Shown one piece after another: positions 49,985 through 64,000 of a stretch of DNA of 64,000 nucleotides. A program made the position numbers and the translations under genes. This stretch comes from Balanoglossus misakiensis. Its lineage: Eukaryota; Hemichordata. The stretch lies in NCBI GenBank assembly GCA_040954595.2, contig CM082580.2:5208001-5272000 (forward strand). Reading direction: 5' to 3'. Under the pieces are notes generated by a model. It worked only from the letters and a program-made list of their open reading frames with translations, did no database searches and was not told where the DNA came from. Within the stretch, counting starts at the first letter, position 1. Each line of letters opens with the position of its first letter.

Positions 49985-52900
49985 ATGCCGGTGTTTCACA
50001 CGAAGACTATCGAGGCCATTCTGGACCCTGTCGCCCAGCAGGTAAGACTACATGTATTAGACATAGAGGCATACATACATATAAGATGGGGCACGAAGTC
50101 AGCAGTGTATGTGAGAATGTCTTACCACCAGCAATACCCGTGCTACTTTCGATAGGTTATGTATGACACTGGGTGCGCTGGCTGTTCGACATTCTCCACA
50201 TCCCTGGCTGATATATTTGTTATTATAAAACGAAAGAGAGCACCATCCGATCAGTAACAACAAATGACAGTGCAGTATCAGAAGCGAGATGCGACCTTGC
50301 AACAAGAGCCCTGTCCAACTTTGGTACCATTGAAACCAGACCCAACCCTATGGCCAGACAAAAGTGTTAACAGCATGGACGTAAAAAGCTTGTCCTGTAG
50401 ATGTACTAATGAACTTATTGTGAATCTTTAGTGCAACTGATCACTGCGGTTTGACATTGCATATTCAGGCAGGCCCTGAATGCAATGCTGTGGTCTGGTG
50501 CTGCCCCTCCCATCGCCAACGTGTAAACACAGAAATGTCGTCCAGTGGCGCCCCCCCCCCACATGGACGGTGGTAATGTTTAAAATCGGGGTTTCCTCAC
50601 TGCTCCAATCTTGACATTGCAGTTTAATTATCAGTTTTACCGTGGAGGTAAACCATGGTTTTATTGCTTAATTCAAATTACCAGCCATCACTCAGTGCAG
50701 TGTCCGTATGTCAGATGAACTGCAGCAGTGCAGGTCTTGGAAACTTTCACGGCCCCAGGGTTCACCCATGCATACATATAGGGCAGCCAGGGTGTTTAAA
50801 AACCACCAGCTACTGTGAAAGCTTGTCGAAGAGTTGAAAGTATACTGTCAGGAGTTTAGAGTTTATTTTTTAAGAGACACACAAATCTAAATAATCCCCT
50901 GACTCACATCCAGGTCATGGGAAGCAGGGGTCATTTGGGCCACTTCACTGTAGTTTTCTGTTTGTCAAAAGCATAAATTCCAAAAATTCCACCCGGTGTC
51001 ACATCCCGGTGTATCTCACTACAGAAAGGCTGTCCGTATTATTATGTTCAGGCTAAACTGGCTGACAAATTGATGACAAATTCATTTGCCATTCTCCACA
51101 TTTATCCTAAGTGAGTCAGAATTTCTAGAATGGCTTCTGTCGTATAATGGATCAGCAAAACGTTATTTGAAAGCTTTCAATTTCTTTCCGATGTAGACTC
51201 ATGATCAATCACTATGTATCATATGTATAAGCACTGCAGTACAGTAATCTTTTGTCTTAGCTCATGCATTTTATGCATATTCCAACAGTTTCAGGTGAAC
51301 AAACTGACGCAAAGTGCTTACAGAGAATTAATTCAGGGGGACCTGAGTTTTATTTTGCATAGTGTAATGAAAGCTGTTTTTTCTGAAGTTCTCATCTGGA
51401 CATTTGATATCATGGCTCTTACTACTGATGTAGGATCGTGAATGATTTTCTTTTGAGACTGAAGTGAGTCTTGTTTGCGGTGTGGGATTTCGGTAATCGG
51501 TTCGTGCCAGGGTCGGACTCAGGAATTTGAATGCCAAGTGGGGGGAAGACAAATGAAATCATTGTGTGACAAGTGTTGGATGTCAAGTGCGCTTGACCTT
51601 GTGTGACCTTTAAGAAGTTGCAAACTGGTGAAAGAGACACCTGGAAATTGTAACTTGATAAGTTTGTTGAAGGTGCAATGTTTTTGTAAGTGAAAATGCA
51701 TGTGGAGGGTTGGATGAGATGCCAAATTGTTGAATGTGACATTGAGTTTGACATTGAGATTTTGCATATTTTTATGAGAATGACCTATGATATAAGTGGC
51801 ATATATTTTGGAAGGTTGGATATTTACAAAAATAATACTATAATACTAGAAACATTTATTTACACTGAAATGTATAAGGAGTGGAAGAATCTGGAACACC
51901 CATGATGTACTTTGAACTACTGCAGGGAAGATTTTATTATGATATTAAATGTTAGACTATAACTATTTACACAAGTGTATTTGGTAATTTATTGCAAACA
52001 GGGTTTGAAAATGAAGTAAAGACCTAAAACTGAGTAAATGTTAAACCTTAAGATTTAAGAAGAATTTTTGATAAGTTGATTGCATTTTCCTCATCACTTT
52101 TAAAGTCAGAAAATTAATCAATCTTGATGGTATCATGAATGAACCATACAGAGTACAACATTTGTCAGATGAAATGAATGAGTTGAGTTGACCTGATCAG
52201 GACAGTGGCCTTTTGTTGCCAGGCAACTGACCCTTAGTCAAATAGTGATACATGCCTGTAATGTATTTTAGTGTATCTTTACTTTATTACTGTCATGAAT
52301 TTCAAAAAAGGTCAAAGTGCATTGAAGTTCATAAATAAGACAGTAGAGGGAATTAGCATAAATTTTCAAGTACAGTTTTAAATAGATCCTCCACTCCTTA
52401 TAGCAACTCAAGTGATCTTCTTCGATTCTGTCACATACTAATGGGAAAGTGTTTAATAGCAAAGAGGTGACAGCATAAAATTCAAGAGGCTGTTGGATTC
52501 TTTGGGATGACTAGTATGATTGAGTGATGACTCATTTTTTTGTTTGATTAAAAAGTTCTCTCTTATCTGCATGTATGTCACCCTGTATGAATTCCTTCAG
52601 TGTCAACTTTCTTAATTTCTAAAAAGAATATATTGAAAAAACAAAATTTAAAAATTTAAATCAGAATTTTAGTTGTCAACGTGGCAGTGAATGTTCAGAC
52701 ATAAATACATCAAAGAATATAATGGATATTGACATAATCACTTTATCCCCCCTGCTAAGGTACATTGTAATAAAATCTTGACATAACATTATTACATAGC
52801 TATTGTATGCTGTAAAATATTAAATTGATGTCCATATGGATTTTAATATGATACTGTTTGCCCAGTTTTCAATACATCAAGCAATATCAGAAAACCCTAT

Positions 52901-55900
52901 GCCCGGTTTCCCTTGTGGATTTAATTGCAGGATATCTATCAATTGTTGTATTTCATTTTTTATCAACACGCTTGATTGAATGAAGAGAGTCTAGATATTA
53001 ATGTCCACTCCTTTTGAAAGCAAATTATGCGTGGCCATCATTTTGGAAAATTTACTGTGTCTCGTATATCATCATCATACGTTCCTTCAGGGGCTGAGTT
53101 AGGTGTGAATAATGGCAGTTATGTGGAGATAATGTCTGTCCTTTGTCAGTCATTGTTATGAGAGCTGTAGATATCTCATTTCATTTTATAGAATAAACAA
53201 ATATCAGGCATAGGGCTCAGCGGCTGACTCAGAAATTTTTAGAAACCTTCAAATTGACTCCAGGCTTTTAAAAACTATGTTTGTTGGAAGACACACTGCT
53301 TGAGAAACAAAACAAAATTAAAGCTGCGAGCAGCATTGTCGGGCCCAAGCGCTGCTCTCGAATTATATATGCACAGTATGAATGTGAAGAAACAGAATTT
53401 TCTATCGGGTGTATTATCTCATGACATAACAAGGACGTATGTATTTTTGCTGCTGAAATAGGGTGAAGTAGGTCAAAGGACACCTGAGGTCACCCAACAT
53501 CCAATATGGCCGCCAGGTCACGTGACTAATTAAGTATTCACAAGTCACTGCACATCTACTCATAGACCTTGACCACTGTAGCAAGTTTGAGCAGTGTACC
53601 TGCAGTAGTTTCAGAGATTTAGTTGGCCGAAGAATTGACACAAGAATAAAGAAAGAAAGAAAGAAAGAAAAATTCCAACGAAACCAATAGGGCCCAAGCG
53701 CTTGCTTGCGCTTGGGCCCTAAATACAATTGTATGATACAGGTTCTTTTTTCTGCATATGTGTAACACCGTATATCTTGCAGTACTGACTGGCAGGTGTT
53801 ATTGAGGAAAGCAAAACAGTTGAGAATTCTGTTTAGATGACCTTTTGACCTCTACACCAAGGTCTGCCTGGCCTGGCCAGCCCAGGGGTTGATTCCCTCT
53901 ACACTTGATTTCACACGGAGTGGAGCCAATCCCATCTCAAAAACTTAGCCAACTTTAGGCAAAATTCAAAAGAAAAATGTGTCTTGATGACAATAAAATT
54001 TTGAAAATAACAAAAATCATATTTATAGGAACATCCTGAAAAATTGAATTTAGCAGTTTGCAGGAAAGTAAGATGAGCATACTGAGTTGCATTGCAGGGG
54101 GAATTATACAACTACATGTAGCATGAATGAGAAGACACCATGATAACTGAATTTATTAAAAGTTTAAAACTACTGAAAGAAATCTAGGATAGTTTTAACT
54201 GGACAATCTAATTTTCTTGCACAGACATTCACAATGTAAAAAGGGTAGGCTTCGTGCAATGACCCTGTCTGATACTGTAGTAGTGTACTCGAGAGGTCAG
54301 TAGGCCCACCCATCCTGGTGAGTGGAGTGTATGTGTACCAAGATGGCCGTCTGTATCAATGACAGTGCTGGGTGTGGTGGTAGGCAGCTGGATAGTCTCA
54401 ACTGAGACATTTTTGAGAAACTCCTGAATAAATTTGGGTTCAGCAACGCATTGCTGGACACTGAATTTTCACCTGTATTAAGTGAGATTTGAAATTCGGG
54501 AATTTGGAGATCAGCTAAGAATTAAAAATTGGTGGGATGACTTCACCATATGTGTTGTCCTACTCAGGACCTCACATTGCAGAAGAGATTTGACTTTGTT
54601 TTGTGTTTTGGGGTCAAGTTCATTGTACTGAAACTATGTCACAAGAATTGTGACCTGTAACTCTATAAGGGCAAAACTTGCAACACATACCAATAGTCTT
54701 ATTCAGTTATTTAAATTTTCCGTGCTTGTGGTGGAACGATGACCCATTCTGCATACAAGAGGCAATTGACTTGGTATATGATTTCTTTAAAATTTGATAT
54801 GAGATGCACGAAGATATTGTACGCTGGTGTCTTGACCTTTGAACCCTAACCTTGTGACCAGTAAGCGTAACATATCGAATAGGGTTTTCAGATTTTCCAT
54901 TTTTTGACAAATTTTACATTCTGTCGAACACTAACTTTAAGGAATAAAAAGAAGTGGTAATTTCATGTAAATTTGTGGAATTTGATAATGTACACAAGCA
55001 AAGAGATGGAAAATCAGAAAGAAATTGTATTTTTCTTTGAAGTCTCATCTCCCTCAGTATAGCCAGTCTTGCCACATACAAGTTATCAGGAAAAGATTTT
55101 GTTTTGGGATGACACGGTCAGTAGTAAGACAGGTCTGCAAGTGCCTTGTAGCAATGAGTGGCCAATTCCCTTACATACACATACATGGATTATTTAATAA
55201 CAGTTAATTGATTTTGACTGAAGAATGAAACTTGTAACAGTGGGAGGCCATATTGGAATAACGAACTGTATCAAATGGGGCTCATCTTGATGAGAGCCAT
55301 AATTCTTCTCACGTTGTCTGATGTCGAGATATACTTTATCTGATTGCTTTTGCAAAATTAGATTTCCAGATAAGATACAGAAAGATTTGTGAGCTGTAGC
55401 TGCCCATTTAGACATTTTGTCCACTAGAAATGAAAATCCTCGTTGTAAAGGATAAACTGAACTGCTCAATTCAATTCGATTGAGACTCAATCAAATTTTC
55501 AAGTGCGGGTGAAATAATTCTCTGTGCATCACTCATTTCATCTAAATAACCCAGGATGATAGCTTTTGAATCTAATTAGATTTTGGACATTAGCGCACCA
55601 TCAATAGGCCGTCGCAAGCAAAGTTCTGACACCAGTGAAATAACCTCCCCCAATATTGCATTTCATACTGTCTGCCCCCGTGACTTGACACACTGACAGA
55701 ATACAAAGCAGTGAATTATACAACTGGTCTTTTTACTGCCCAGTTTTGGCCCCAGAACATGAGTGCAAAATTTTTACTGTGTGGTATTCAGTGGAGAGAA
55801 CCCTGCCATTGAAACTCGCATGAAAATCTGATCGGCAGTTTACTTTTACTGGCAGATTTTACGGTGATGTTTGAAAGCTACTTGGTGTGATGTGTCAGTA

Positions 55901-58900
55901 CCCTTTCGACCTTTGACCTTCTAAGTTCATACAGACTCGGTGAAAGTAATTTTAACTGAAGTTTTTTTATATTTCATGCTTAAAAATTCTTTCTGCAAGA
56001 ATTTGACATTAGAATTAGAACCTCTAAAAAATCTGTTAAGAAAGATATGTTAAATTTAAAGTACACAACGATAGCTATCGTTTCTTTGATTTGAATTTAA
56101 TACATGCTGTATCAGCATTTTGGATTTTATGGAATCGGTCCAAAACATTTGATCTGTCTATGCATGGACTGATAAAAAATGATAGCACAAAATTTCTTTG
56201 TATTACCTATCCCCCTCAAAAAGGAATCATTGTACATGTACAATGCCAAGTTTGTATATTCTATCATTCCAAAAGTTGATCCCTATACTACAGACTGGTG
56301 GACATCCTGCATAGTGCATATCAAGAAGTTCATTCACACGCTGACCCCATGAGGTTCTCATGTGTAGGCGATGGATGACCATTGTTGTCCGTCTGGGTTG
56401 TGGTCCAAAAAACAACCCATTAAATCCGCTTAAGATTTCATTGTGCTGCGAGTGAAACGCCAATCTGGGTATAAAGCGATAAAGAAGAACCCTGAAAGCT
56501 GGTGCAAGAATGGAATTCTCATGTCCTCAATCTTGCGCTTTATTGCTGCGGTTGCAAGATGTTGTTGGTCTGATTGTGGTCTGCAGTGCCATTTACTGAT
56601 GACAATGCTGAATAGTTTTTTTTCAAAAGAACTGGGAGCTTTAATGGTAGTATTGAGATATTAAAGCTTTATTTGGTTTCTACTCCATATGATGTTATAC
56701 ATGTATGTGCACACCTACTGAAATTTACACAAGTTCCTATTTATTTTGAATATTTTCCTTTTCCCATATTACTGATAAATTTACCACCATAAGCAGTAAT
56801 CTGTCAAGAAACCAACAGACTCTAAACTAAATTGTGAAGACAAGATAAATCATTTTAATTTGTCTGAAAATAGGTCTGTGATTTCAACACCAGACATGAA
56901 AAAGAGGAAATTTCTCATTTGCATAACAATAAGCCAAGAGAAGTCAATCAGCCATGAAATCGACACACGAGCAATTGTCAGGTGATTGCAATCACAATTC
57001 GCGAATCTGTACGCGACATCAAACGTAGAAACGTGCACTTGTAAGTGCCAACAACCTGAACTGTTCACACCACAGCACCCGTTCAACTTTACAGCCCTAT
57101 TCTGTCACGCATGTTTGTGAGAAGTGAGTTTTCTGTCGAGAATAGGAAATTCTCTTGAAAAAGTCAAATATTTGTACAAATGGTGATAATGTGTTACGGA
57201 AATGAATAATAAAGTACCACTCAACACGCGCCACTTTATTATCACACAAGTCATTGATTTCGCATTTTCAAATTATTTTCTCATCCAGTCCATCTGGCGG
57301 ATTTAAACTGCAAGATTTTGTGTGTGTAGTTTAATGATAGTGGCTCTCAATATGTCTGTCTTCATTACCCATGATGATGTAGATGACATCATGTGTTAGC
57401 TTACATGCACACACCCCTGGGAGAGACCTGGCTGTCAGTCAGCTCCCAGTGTGAAAATAGGCTGAATTAGCCAATATGTTATGGTATTAACTGCATGGAA
57501 TACATGCAGAATACTTCATATGATCTGACTTGGCACCTTCGTTCCAGTTGCCATTGGGTTTTCTCTCACCAATACAACACAGAAAGATAGTTGATGGCCC
57601 CATCATACCCCCCAGTACTTTAGATGTAGTCCCCATCAGTGTTGCCATAGTAACCCGCCATCCCAGGGATTAGCTATCAAGACTAATGAAGAAAGTCTGG
57701 CTGTGACATGTTAGATATCTTTTCCATATTCTGTATAATCTGATGAAATATTTCCATTGTTGCGTTTATAGAAAGTTTAGAAACCACACTGCCTTATTTA
57801 GACCATTGAGAGTATTTGCCCCTCTCTGTATTGATCATTTATTATTTTGAAAGAAAAAAAGTCCATAAGAATCTTTCACACTCAATTACCAGCTGTGCAT
57901 TTATAGGGTGCCATGTGTAAATCCAGCCATGCTATAGGGTCACTGAACCAGAGTGTTTTGAAAAGTTTCTATTCAAAACATTCACTATGCTTTTCAAGCA
58001 TACAAGTATGTACTCAAATACCCAGTCAAGAGTTGATATCCAAGCGTTGAACTCCTGTCTAAAACAGCGTGAAATTCCCCCTCTGAAAGTGTTCGAATGC
58101 ACTTAAAGGTTTATGAAGCAAATTGCATTGTACACGGTACATTTGTCAGATTACTATTTTTTGGGGGGCTATCTGAGGCAACATGTCTTTAATGAAAACA
58201 TGAGTCACGCCATAATAGTTGTCATTCGACTGTCAATCATTTCAACGGAATCTAATCCAGATTCGTGATGGATCTTCTCAATCGGACATCACTTTCAGTC
58301 TCAGTTCAGACTGGTTTCCTGTTTCTCTGTGATTATTGTCAGACAATGAAATCAATAGTCTGTGAAAGTGTCAGCACCGTTTCAGTAAACGTGCCCCAGA
58401 AAGGGGGGTGGGGGGCATTCACCTCTCTCTCTGTTGCCTTGGCAACACATAGCAGACAAGCCACAGCATAATTTGGGACATCAGATGCCAGATATCAACG
58501 TATGTTTGTAACTGTATACGAAGAATTTTCAGAAGAATGTGAAAAATGTTTTTGTCTGTGGACATCTCAGACGTGACGGAATGCTTTGCCTCAAAATGGC
58601 TGACTACCTTTTTCAAAAATTCTCCTGCTGTATGATGCCATCTTGAGTGGTCACATGCTTGTACCCAATCTGGCCATAGAGGGCGCTGCTTGGGGAGAAA
58701 TGACAATTCGGCCATGATGGTTGAAACCGGGTTGTACCGCTGATAAGAATTAAATTGTTTGTGTGTAAAGCTCAGAATTATATATGCCATCTACTGCTTG
58801 TGAATACGGTAGTGCACAAAAGACTCATATGACACTGACGTGATCATAATTCCGTCATGCATATAACAGTGGAACTATCTAAGTAAGACAGGACAGATGA

Positions 58901-61900
58901 AGTAACGTCTGTTGGCCCGGTCTGCATGCACAGTCAACAGGATACCTTGCAGAGAATGTCCTCAACCACTTCTGGAAACTTTGAGTGAATCCATCAATTT
59001 GCCTGACAAATGCTTAAAGCACGGTGCTCATTCAGATGCAATTATTTTCACCTCAGGGAATCGTTTCTTGTAATGAGATAATTCGTGTGACTCATTGTCT
59101 CAATATTTGCCCGGGCATCCTGAATGTGAAATGTGCCGTCGCTGTCCTGACGGTATCAAGTTATCATGCAGGTCTTTATAAGTGGTTGTATTTTTGTAGC
59201 TCTGCCAAGTTGAAGTAATAGCCTTAAAATCTACCAGTCATATTATACTGAATGTATGTATGTTACATACATGATGTGTATACATTTCTGATATTATCAT
59301 GCATAAAAATTAGGGCTTCTAAAACTCTCCCTTGACTCAGCTTGAAGCTTCTAGAATTTGATGTGGGCAAATACCTTCTTGACGGAAACGTTAGATAAAC
59401 CACAGAATGCTATATAAAAGCAGAATTGAGACGCAGTGACCAGCAAGTTAAGCATTTTTGGCAGATGTTGAACAAAACTTGAGGAGCATATGGTCATATA
59501 GTGAAATTACAAAGATGTTTAGAAAACTGTTAACTCGAAAAACATGATGTCATAGGGTAGATTGAGTTCTATTGCCGGGGGCTACCCACAGAAACAACCA
59601 TTATTTTTTATCTCCCCAAACTGCATATACATCGATCATTTCTCAGCTAGATAATTTTCATTGTCAGTTAGTATATTTGCTTTCATGAATTCTGCTACAT
59701 TTATTTCGATATTGGCCATTTTGATTTGAATTAAGGTGGTTGAACACCCTGGAGCAACATTTAAAATTCATAATAAAATGATGGAAAGTCAATTTATTGT
59801 ATCAAGACAGAAAAAAAGAGACATTTCAGCCTTAAGTCATAGCAGCTCAAGATACAGCCTCTTGAAAATTTCAAACTAAGTAACAGAGACATGAAATGTA
59901 TAGTTAGGGATTCTTTAATTCATTAACTATGGCATTATTCCCCTAGCGAATTGCTGAATTGTCAAGTTGAAGATTAGAAAACACTTATCATTGTATTTGT
60001 TGACAGTGCTGGCTGACCATCTAGCATACATACATATACCAGTACAGTACATGGATATATTCTTGAACTTGAAGTATCTGATAGCCCATCAAAGTTGAGA
60101 TTTGTTTAAACGAAGGCCTGAAAACTTCAAGTTCAAATGAGGGGTGTGGAAATAACAATACATTTCTTTATTATTAAATGTGGATTGTTCACTTGGTAAA
60201 AATAGTGTAGTAGTTCTCGCATGCCAAAAAAGTGTACAAGTCACATCAGAGTTTATTGCGCAGCTGAAGCACTATATCAATTAAATATCCCTTCAAGCTT
60301 GACTTTAAAACAGTCCCCTGACATCACAGACATATTTGAAATAACGGAGCTGAAATTCGAAAGTCAGTTCTGTCAAGAGGCACGATCATTACAGCCCTGG
60401 GCTGCGAATTTTTCTTGTCTTCTGGGAGTATTTTTAAGTGAGCACAGGGGAATGTTCTTAAAGCTGGGCTGTCGTTATGTCTTCCCTGTAACTCTGCATC
60501 CTTTGCAAACATGTGGCAGTGTACAAGTTCGAGATAAATGCTGGCACTTGAAAATATCAGGGTCTAGGGAATGTCCGTAGTTCGGATTTTGGAGGAAGTA
60601 GGTCCTCTGCACAACCAGGGCATGTGTAATTTTGCACTAAATAGGGTTCAAAAATCCAACTGAAGAATAGGGTTTTGGGTCGAGAAGATAGCGGGTAGAA
60701 ACCTGATAAACCATGTCAAGCAGTTTGCTTATTGTACAGAAATGATACGATCATCATTCTGATTGTAGAATCTGCTCTTGAGAGACTGGATGTACTTGCA
60801 ATTTTTATTGACTCCGATTTTCTTACATTTTTCTCTGTCCAGGTGTCGCAGCTGGTGATTTTACATGAAGAAGCCGAAGATGGCAATGCTATGCCAGATC
60901 TGTATCGGCCTGTGCAGGCAGTCTGTGCAGCTGTTAACAACTTGGTCAAGGTACGTTCGAGTCAGCTTTTTTTTTTTGGGGGGGGGGGGGGGAGATCAAA
61001 CGGGGAGATATTTTATGCGACGATGTGTGCAAGAATCCCAGTGAGCCAGCGCAGACTGCAGTCGCCAAAACAGCGTGTAAAATGCGGCAGGTATCAATCA
61101 TGCTCTTGCTGTCATTTGCAAAGTTTAACTGGAATGACGAAATTGCGATTATAGATACCCGAACTGTGGCAATGTACTGCTGCTGCAGATGATGGATGTA
61201 TATTTCTCAGCACAGAAATATTCTAAAGTGGGCTGATGTGAACTCGTTTGTGAGATTGAGTCATCTCGTTGAGTGAGCATATTTGTTTGGACAACCTAGC
61301 AGAGCGGTGGAGCGTTTGTACTTGTTGCTATGGTGACAGTCAGATGGCTCAACCCAACATGGGGATGCATGAACATTCAGAAGTGTAAAATGTACACCTG
61401 CATGCACTGAACAGTTTTAGCTCGACTTTTCAACAATCCCCAGGTAGAGGTAGCAGATGTAAATTGACGCCACTTGTCGAGAAAAAAAAATGTCTCTTTT
61501 CAGAAGAATGTGCATGATTTAATTGCCCCAAGAGCATAGAGTTCTAAGGCGCTCAATAAAAATATTGCAGCCTCTTTGCCTGGTGTTGAATACTATTAAA
61601 ACAGGATTTTTACCTGCGTGCCAACGGGAAGGAAGTCCAGTACATTGTGTACCTGGCAATCCATGCATGATGCTGATGCTGCATACTGTCCACTAGCTGT
61701 CAAAGGGACCTGGGCAGTTTGGCCAAACAACGCAGAAACATAACTTGACAAACAGTTTCCATCAGCATCTAGCTGACTGATACAATGACTCATAATCATA
61801 TGTCCTGTCTGTGTCCCACAAACTGTGTGAGTGTCCTCTCATAGCCCTGGGCTCAAAAAATGGAATATAAGCCCCTCTCCATAAAGCAATGTCTCTTGCA

Positions 61901-63033
61901 AACAAGAGGACTGATTTCAAATTGTCTGGATTTCTCAGTATCCTTTGTACATGTACATCATAGTTGACGATTGGTATCCGTTTGATTGAAAGGCCGTTTG
62001 TCAACACGAAAAAGTTGAAAAATCCTGTGATGGCATCTTTCATTAACCTTTGAAGCTGCAAACATTACTTGCATGAGGGCCAAATGCAAATTATACAGAC
62101 AGTTATTGATCAGCCCGGAGGTCCAAGTAATAATCATAAACAGATGACAGCAGAGTGACAGGTGTCGGGCACTTGAAATGTACATTCTAGCGATCACACT
62201 ACTAACTAAGTGATGATTGCTTGGACAGAAAGTTGTTCGGTGTCATTTGCTTTGAAATCTAACATGCCTTATATAGACCACAGAACAGCTGGGCACACAG
62301 GATGTACATTGTATCTGTCTGTCTTTCCTCAAGGATGAAATCTACATTTACACGCAGAAACAGATCATATTTGTATCTGAAATCTCTCTCCTCATTACAG
62401 AGTTCAAAGTTGAAAGTTCAACTGCAATGTGTCTGTGACTTAACATTGAAAGCCATCTTGAAATAAAGAAGTAATTTGCAGAAATATAAATGCCATTGGT
62501 TAAGTCATGAAATGCAGCTGTCATTTATATCACCATATCAACATGTCGGCGTTTATTAATACATTACATTTGTGCAAGATCACAAGTTCAAGTGGTTTGC
62601 CTCCATTAAACAGATGTGCAATCTTTATAACACACACATGGTTTGTCTGGATGAAATTTACCCACACATGTTAGTTATCACACTTGAACAGCCAGTTACG
62701 ACAGAAAGTTCGCATAAACAGTTCGAAATCATTTTTGTCCCGAAAGAAATACAAAAAAACTGAAACCACCATCATCAGTGATCAAAACAATTTACTCTTT
62801 TTTTTCACCACGTAACATTCGGTTAACAATATTTTTTCATACTAATTGTGTCCCGTTGCAGGTTGGCCGGGAGACGGCGGCCAGCAGCCAAGACAAAATC
62901 CTGAAACAGGAGCTGCCGTTGGCTCTGAACAGAGTGGAGGAAGCCACGGGTTTCCTGGTGGAGGCGTCGGGAATGCTCCGAGACGACCCGTTCTCCGTGC
63001 CTGCCAGGAAGAAGTTGATTGATGGCGCTAGAG
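49985..63033 (+). CDS. Vinculin, N-terminal part (first 3 coding exons; gene runs off the window)
   Basis: Exons are 49985-50041, 60843-60950 and 62862-63033, giving 112 complete codons plus one base; the phase 1 donor at 63034 requires further exons beyond the window. The protein starts [19 protein letters not shown], almost the same as vertebrate vinculin. It continues [20 protein letters not shown] and then [37 protein letters not shown]. This is the first four-helix bundle of the head (D1), the part that binds talin. Vinculin links integrin and cadherin adhesions to actin. Exon boundaries follow codon ends (phase 0, 0) as expected for the family. Intron 1 is 10.8 kb, typical of first introns that hold enhancers. 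Confidence 0.95.
50042..60842 (+). other. Vinculin intron 1
   Basis: Apart from one interspersed element at about 53318-53722, no gene, domain-bearing frame or RNA gene was recognised on either strand. The open frames here (for example near 51422-51905, 58419-58790 and 60221-60580) are compositionally noise-like. Confidence 0.5.
53318..53722 (+). mobile_element. Short non-autonomous interspersed element with terminal hairpin
   Basis: The left part begins with a small inverted repeat (gctgcgagcagc, 53323-53334) followed by cgggcccaagcgctgctctcg. The right part has a (gaaa)n tract at about 53648-53671 and then a perfect 12-bp inverted repeat, gggcccaagcgc...gcgcttgggccc, with a 6-base loop (53690-53719). 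The gggcccaagcgc motif occurs at both ends. There is no coding capacity. The class is unresolved: it could be a SINE-like or hairpin-ended DNA element. Target-site duplications were not evident. Confidence 0.55.
60967..60992 (+). repeat. Poly(T)-poly(G) run in vinculin intron 2
   Basis: Eleven T followed by 15 G, 17 bases after the exon 2 donor. It could affect assembly quality locally. Confidence 0.85.
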
Positions 63034-64000
63034 GTGAGGAGGGGTCAGGGGGGGGGGTGACAGTGTAGAGTATACGGTCTTGCGTGAAACTGGGGTGAAC
63101 TAGGCCATGGTTCTTTGAAGTTAGAACTGACAGCCACGAAAGTCACGCAGAGTGCAGCCAGTGTAGTGTAATATTGAAACCTGAATCAATGTCGAACAAG
63201 AAACAGTTCAGTGAAAATTAATTATCACTTTTAGTCTTTTATGGATTGTACTGCTTTCTCTGGTATTGCCCCCTAGATTGGACAGCTGATTCAGTGCTGT
63301 TCAAGTTTGTTTTCTATGAAAATAACGAAACGACACCATCCCCTAAACACATGATAAAATCAGAGCTCATCTGGCGTTTTCATGTTCCTGATTATCAAAG
63401 AAATTGACTATTTAAGAGATGCGCGTTGCCAGACTGTAGTTTCGATAGACGGTTGCCATGGTGTCGGTGACATGAAGGTGACCTCTCTTTCACCAGTCAT
63501 CTTGAGAAGTGGCAGAAAGTTGTGGGGTTGAGTCTGTTTATTACCATGCAAGGTCAAAGTTGACAGGCCCACGACATACCAATGGGATTGTCTGGAGGAT
63601 GTCTTTCATAGCATGTACCATATTCATTTCATTATAGTATGGCTGCAACAGTTGGAAACCTTATAAACAAAACATGTATCACATGTCTTTAAAATGGCTG
63701 TCACTCCAAAATCGAAAAAGTGTCACTATTTTTTGTAAATTTAGCCATGCTAAGTGTGTATGAGCAAATATTTTTTGAAAGAACCAATATAGTAAAACCA
63801 ATATGGACACTAAAACCTGTAACAGCAATTTGTTGATGAGGCTTTATTTACAAATAAACAATAACTTTCATTTGGATGATTTACGTAAAATTTTACTAAA
63901 AGGTCTTTCTGGAAAATAACTTTTGCAGGTGTGTTAGTGGCCAAGTCCCTTGACTGGCCACTATGGGCAGGTTCAACTGTATTCTTAAGTTTAGTGTCAA
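63034..64000 (+). other. Start of vinculin intron 3
   Basis: Begins with the donor gtgaggagg. No further vinculin exon is seen before the window ends; the next expected coding sequence (helix after DGARG) is absent. Confidence 0.6.

Noticed and set aside
53690-53722. Possible Helitron 3' end (GC-rich hairpin followed by ctaa)
   Set aside because: The ctaa overlaps the hairpin instead of lying about 10 bases after it, the next base is A and not T, and no 5' TC end was found.

Overview
The window is nuclear DNA from an animal. Genes are split by many GT-AG introns, poly(A) signals are AATAAA, and single-copy metazoan genes (synaptojanin, FoxN1/4, LRRC72-like, vinculin) lie among AT-rich introns and microsatellites. 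The gene set and compact exons suit an invertebrate deuterostome (hemichordate, echinoderm or lancelet). That placement is inferred; no species-diagnostic sequence was seen. All exon structures below were built by hand from splice sites, reading-frame phase and remembered family motifs, with no search.

Layout. 1-4.2 kb, + strand: two secreted-protein genes. The first is an 85-aa precursor of a cationic six-cysteine peptide; the second is a four-exon protein with a C-terminal thyroglobulin type-1 domain. 4.3-20.5 kb, - strand: a tandem array of opioid growth factor receptor (OGFR)-like genes. Copies 2 and 3 are complete eight-exon genes of 697 and 698 aa. Copy 1 is a truncated relic with only exon 1 and a shortened acidic exon. 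Intron 1 of copy 2 holds, on the opposite strand, a five-exon piece of an SLC13 (Na+/carboxylate-sulfate symporter) gene that is absent from copy 3.

20.8-35.4 kb, - strand: a complete 22-exon synaptojanin (1496 aa: Sac1 phosphatase, inositol 5-phosphatase, RNA-recognition-like region, proline-rich tail) with a 3'UTR of about 1.8 kb. 36.4-45.0 kb, + strand: a five-exon FoxN1/4 forkhead gene (462 aa), head-to-head with synaptojanin across about 0.9 kb. 45.1-48.4 kb, - strand: a six-exon LRRC72-like leucine-rich-repeat gene (277 aa), tail-to-tail with FoxN. 50.0-64.0 kb, + strand: the first three coding exons of vinculin, with a 10.8-kb intron 1 holding a short interspersed element that ends in a perfect 12-bp hairpin; the rest of the gene lies beyond the window.

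The genes are not a functional cluster. Synaptojanin (membrane traffic), FoxN (transcription), vinculin (adhesion) and LRRC72-like (probably ciliary) are ordinary neighbours. The unusual parts are the OGFR-like array with its decayed copy and embedded transporter fragment, and the small cysteine-rich peptide. I found no CRISPR array, rRNA, convincing tRNA, prokaryotic system or virus.
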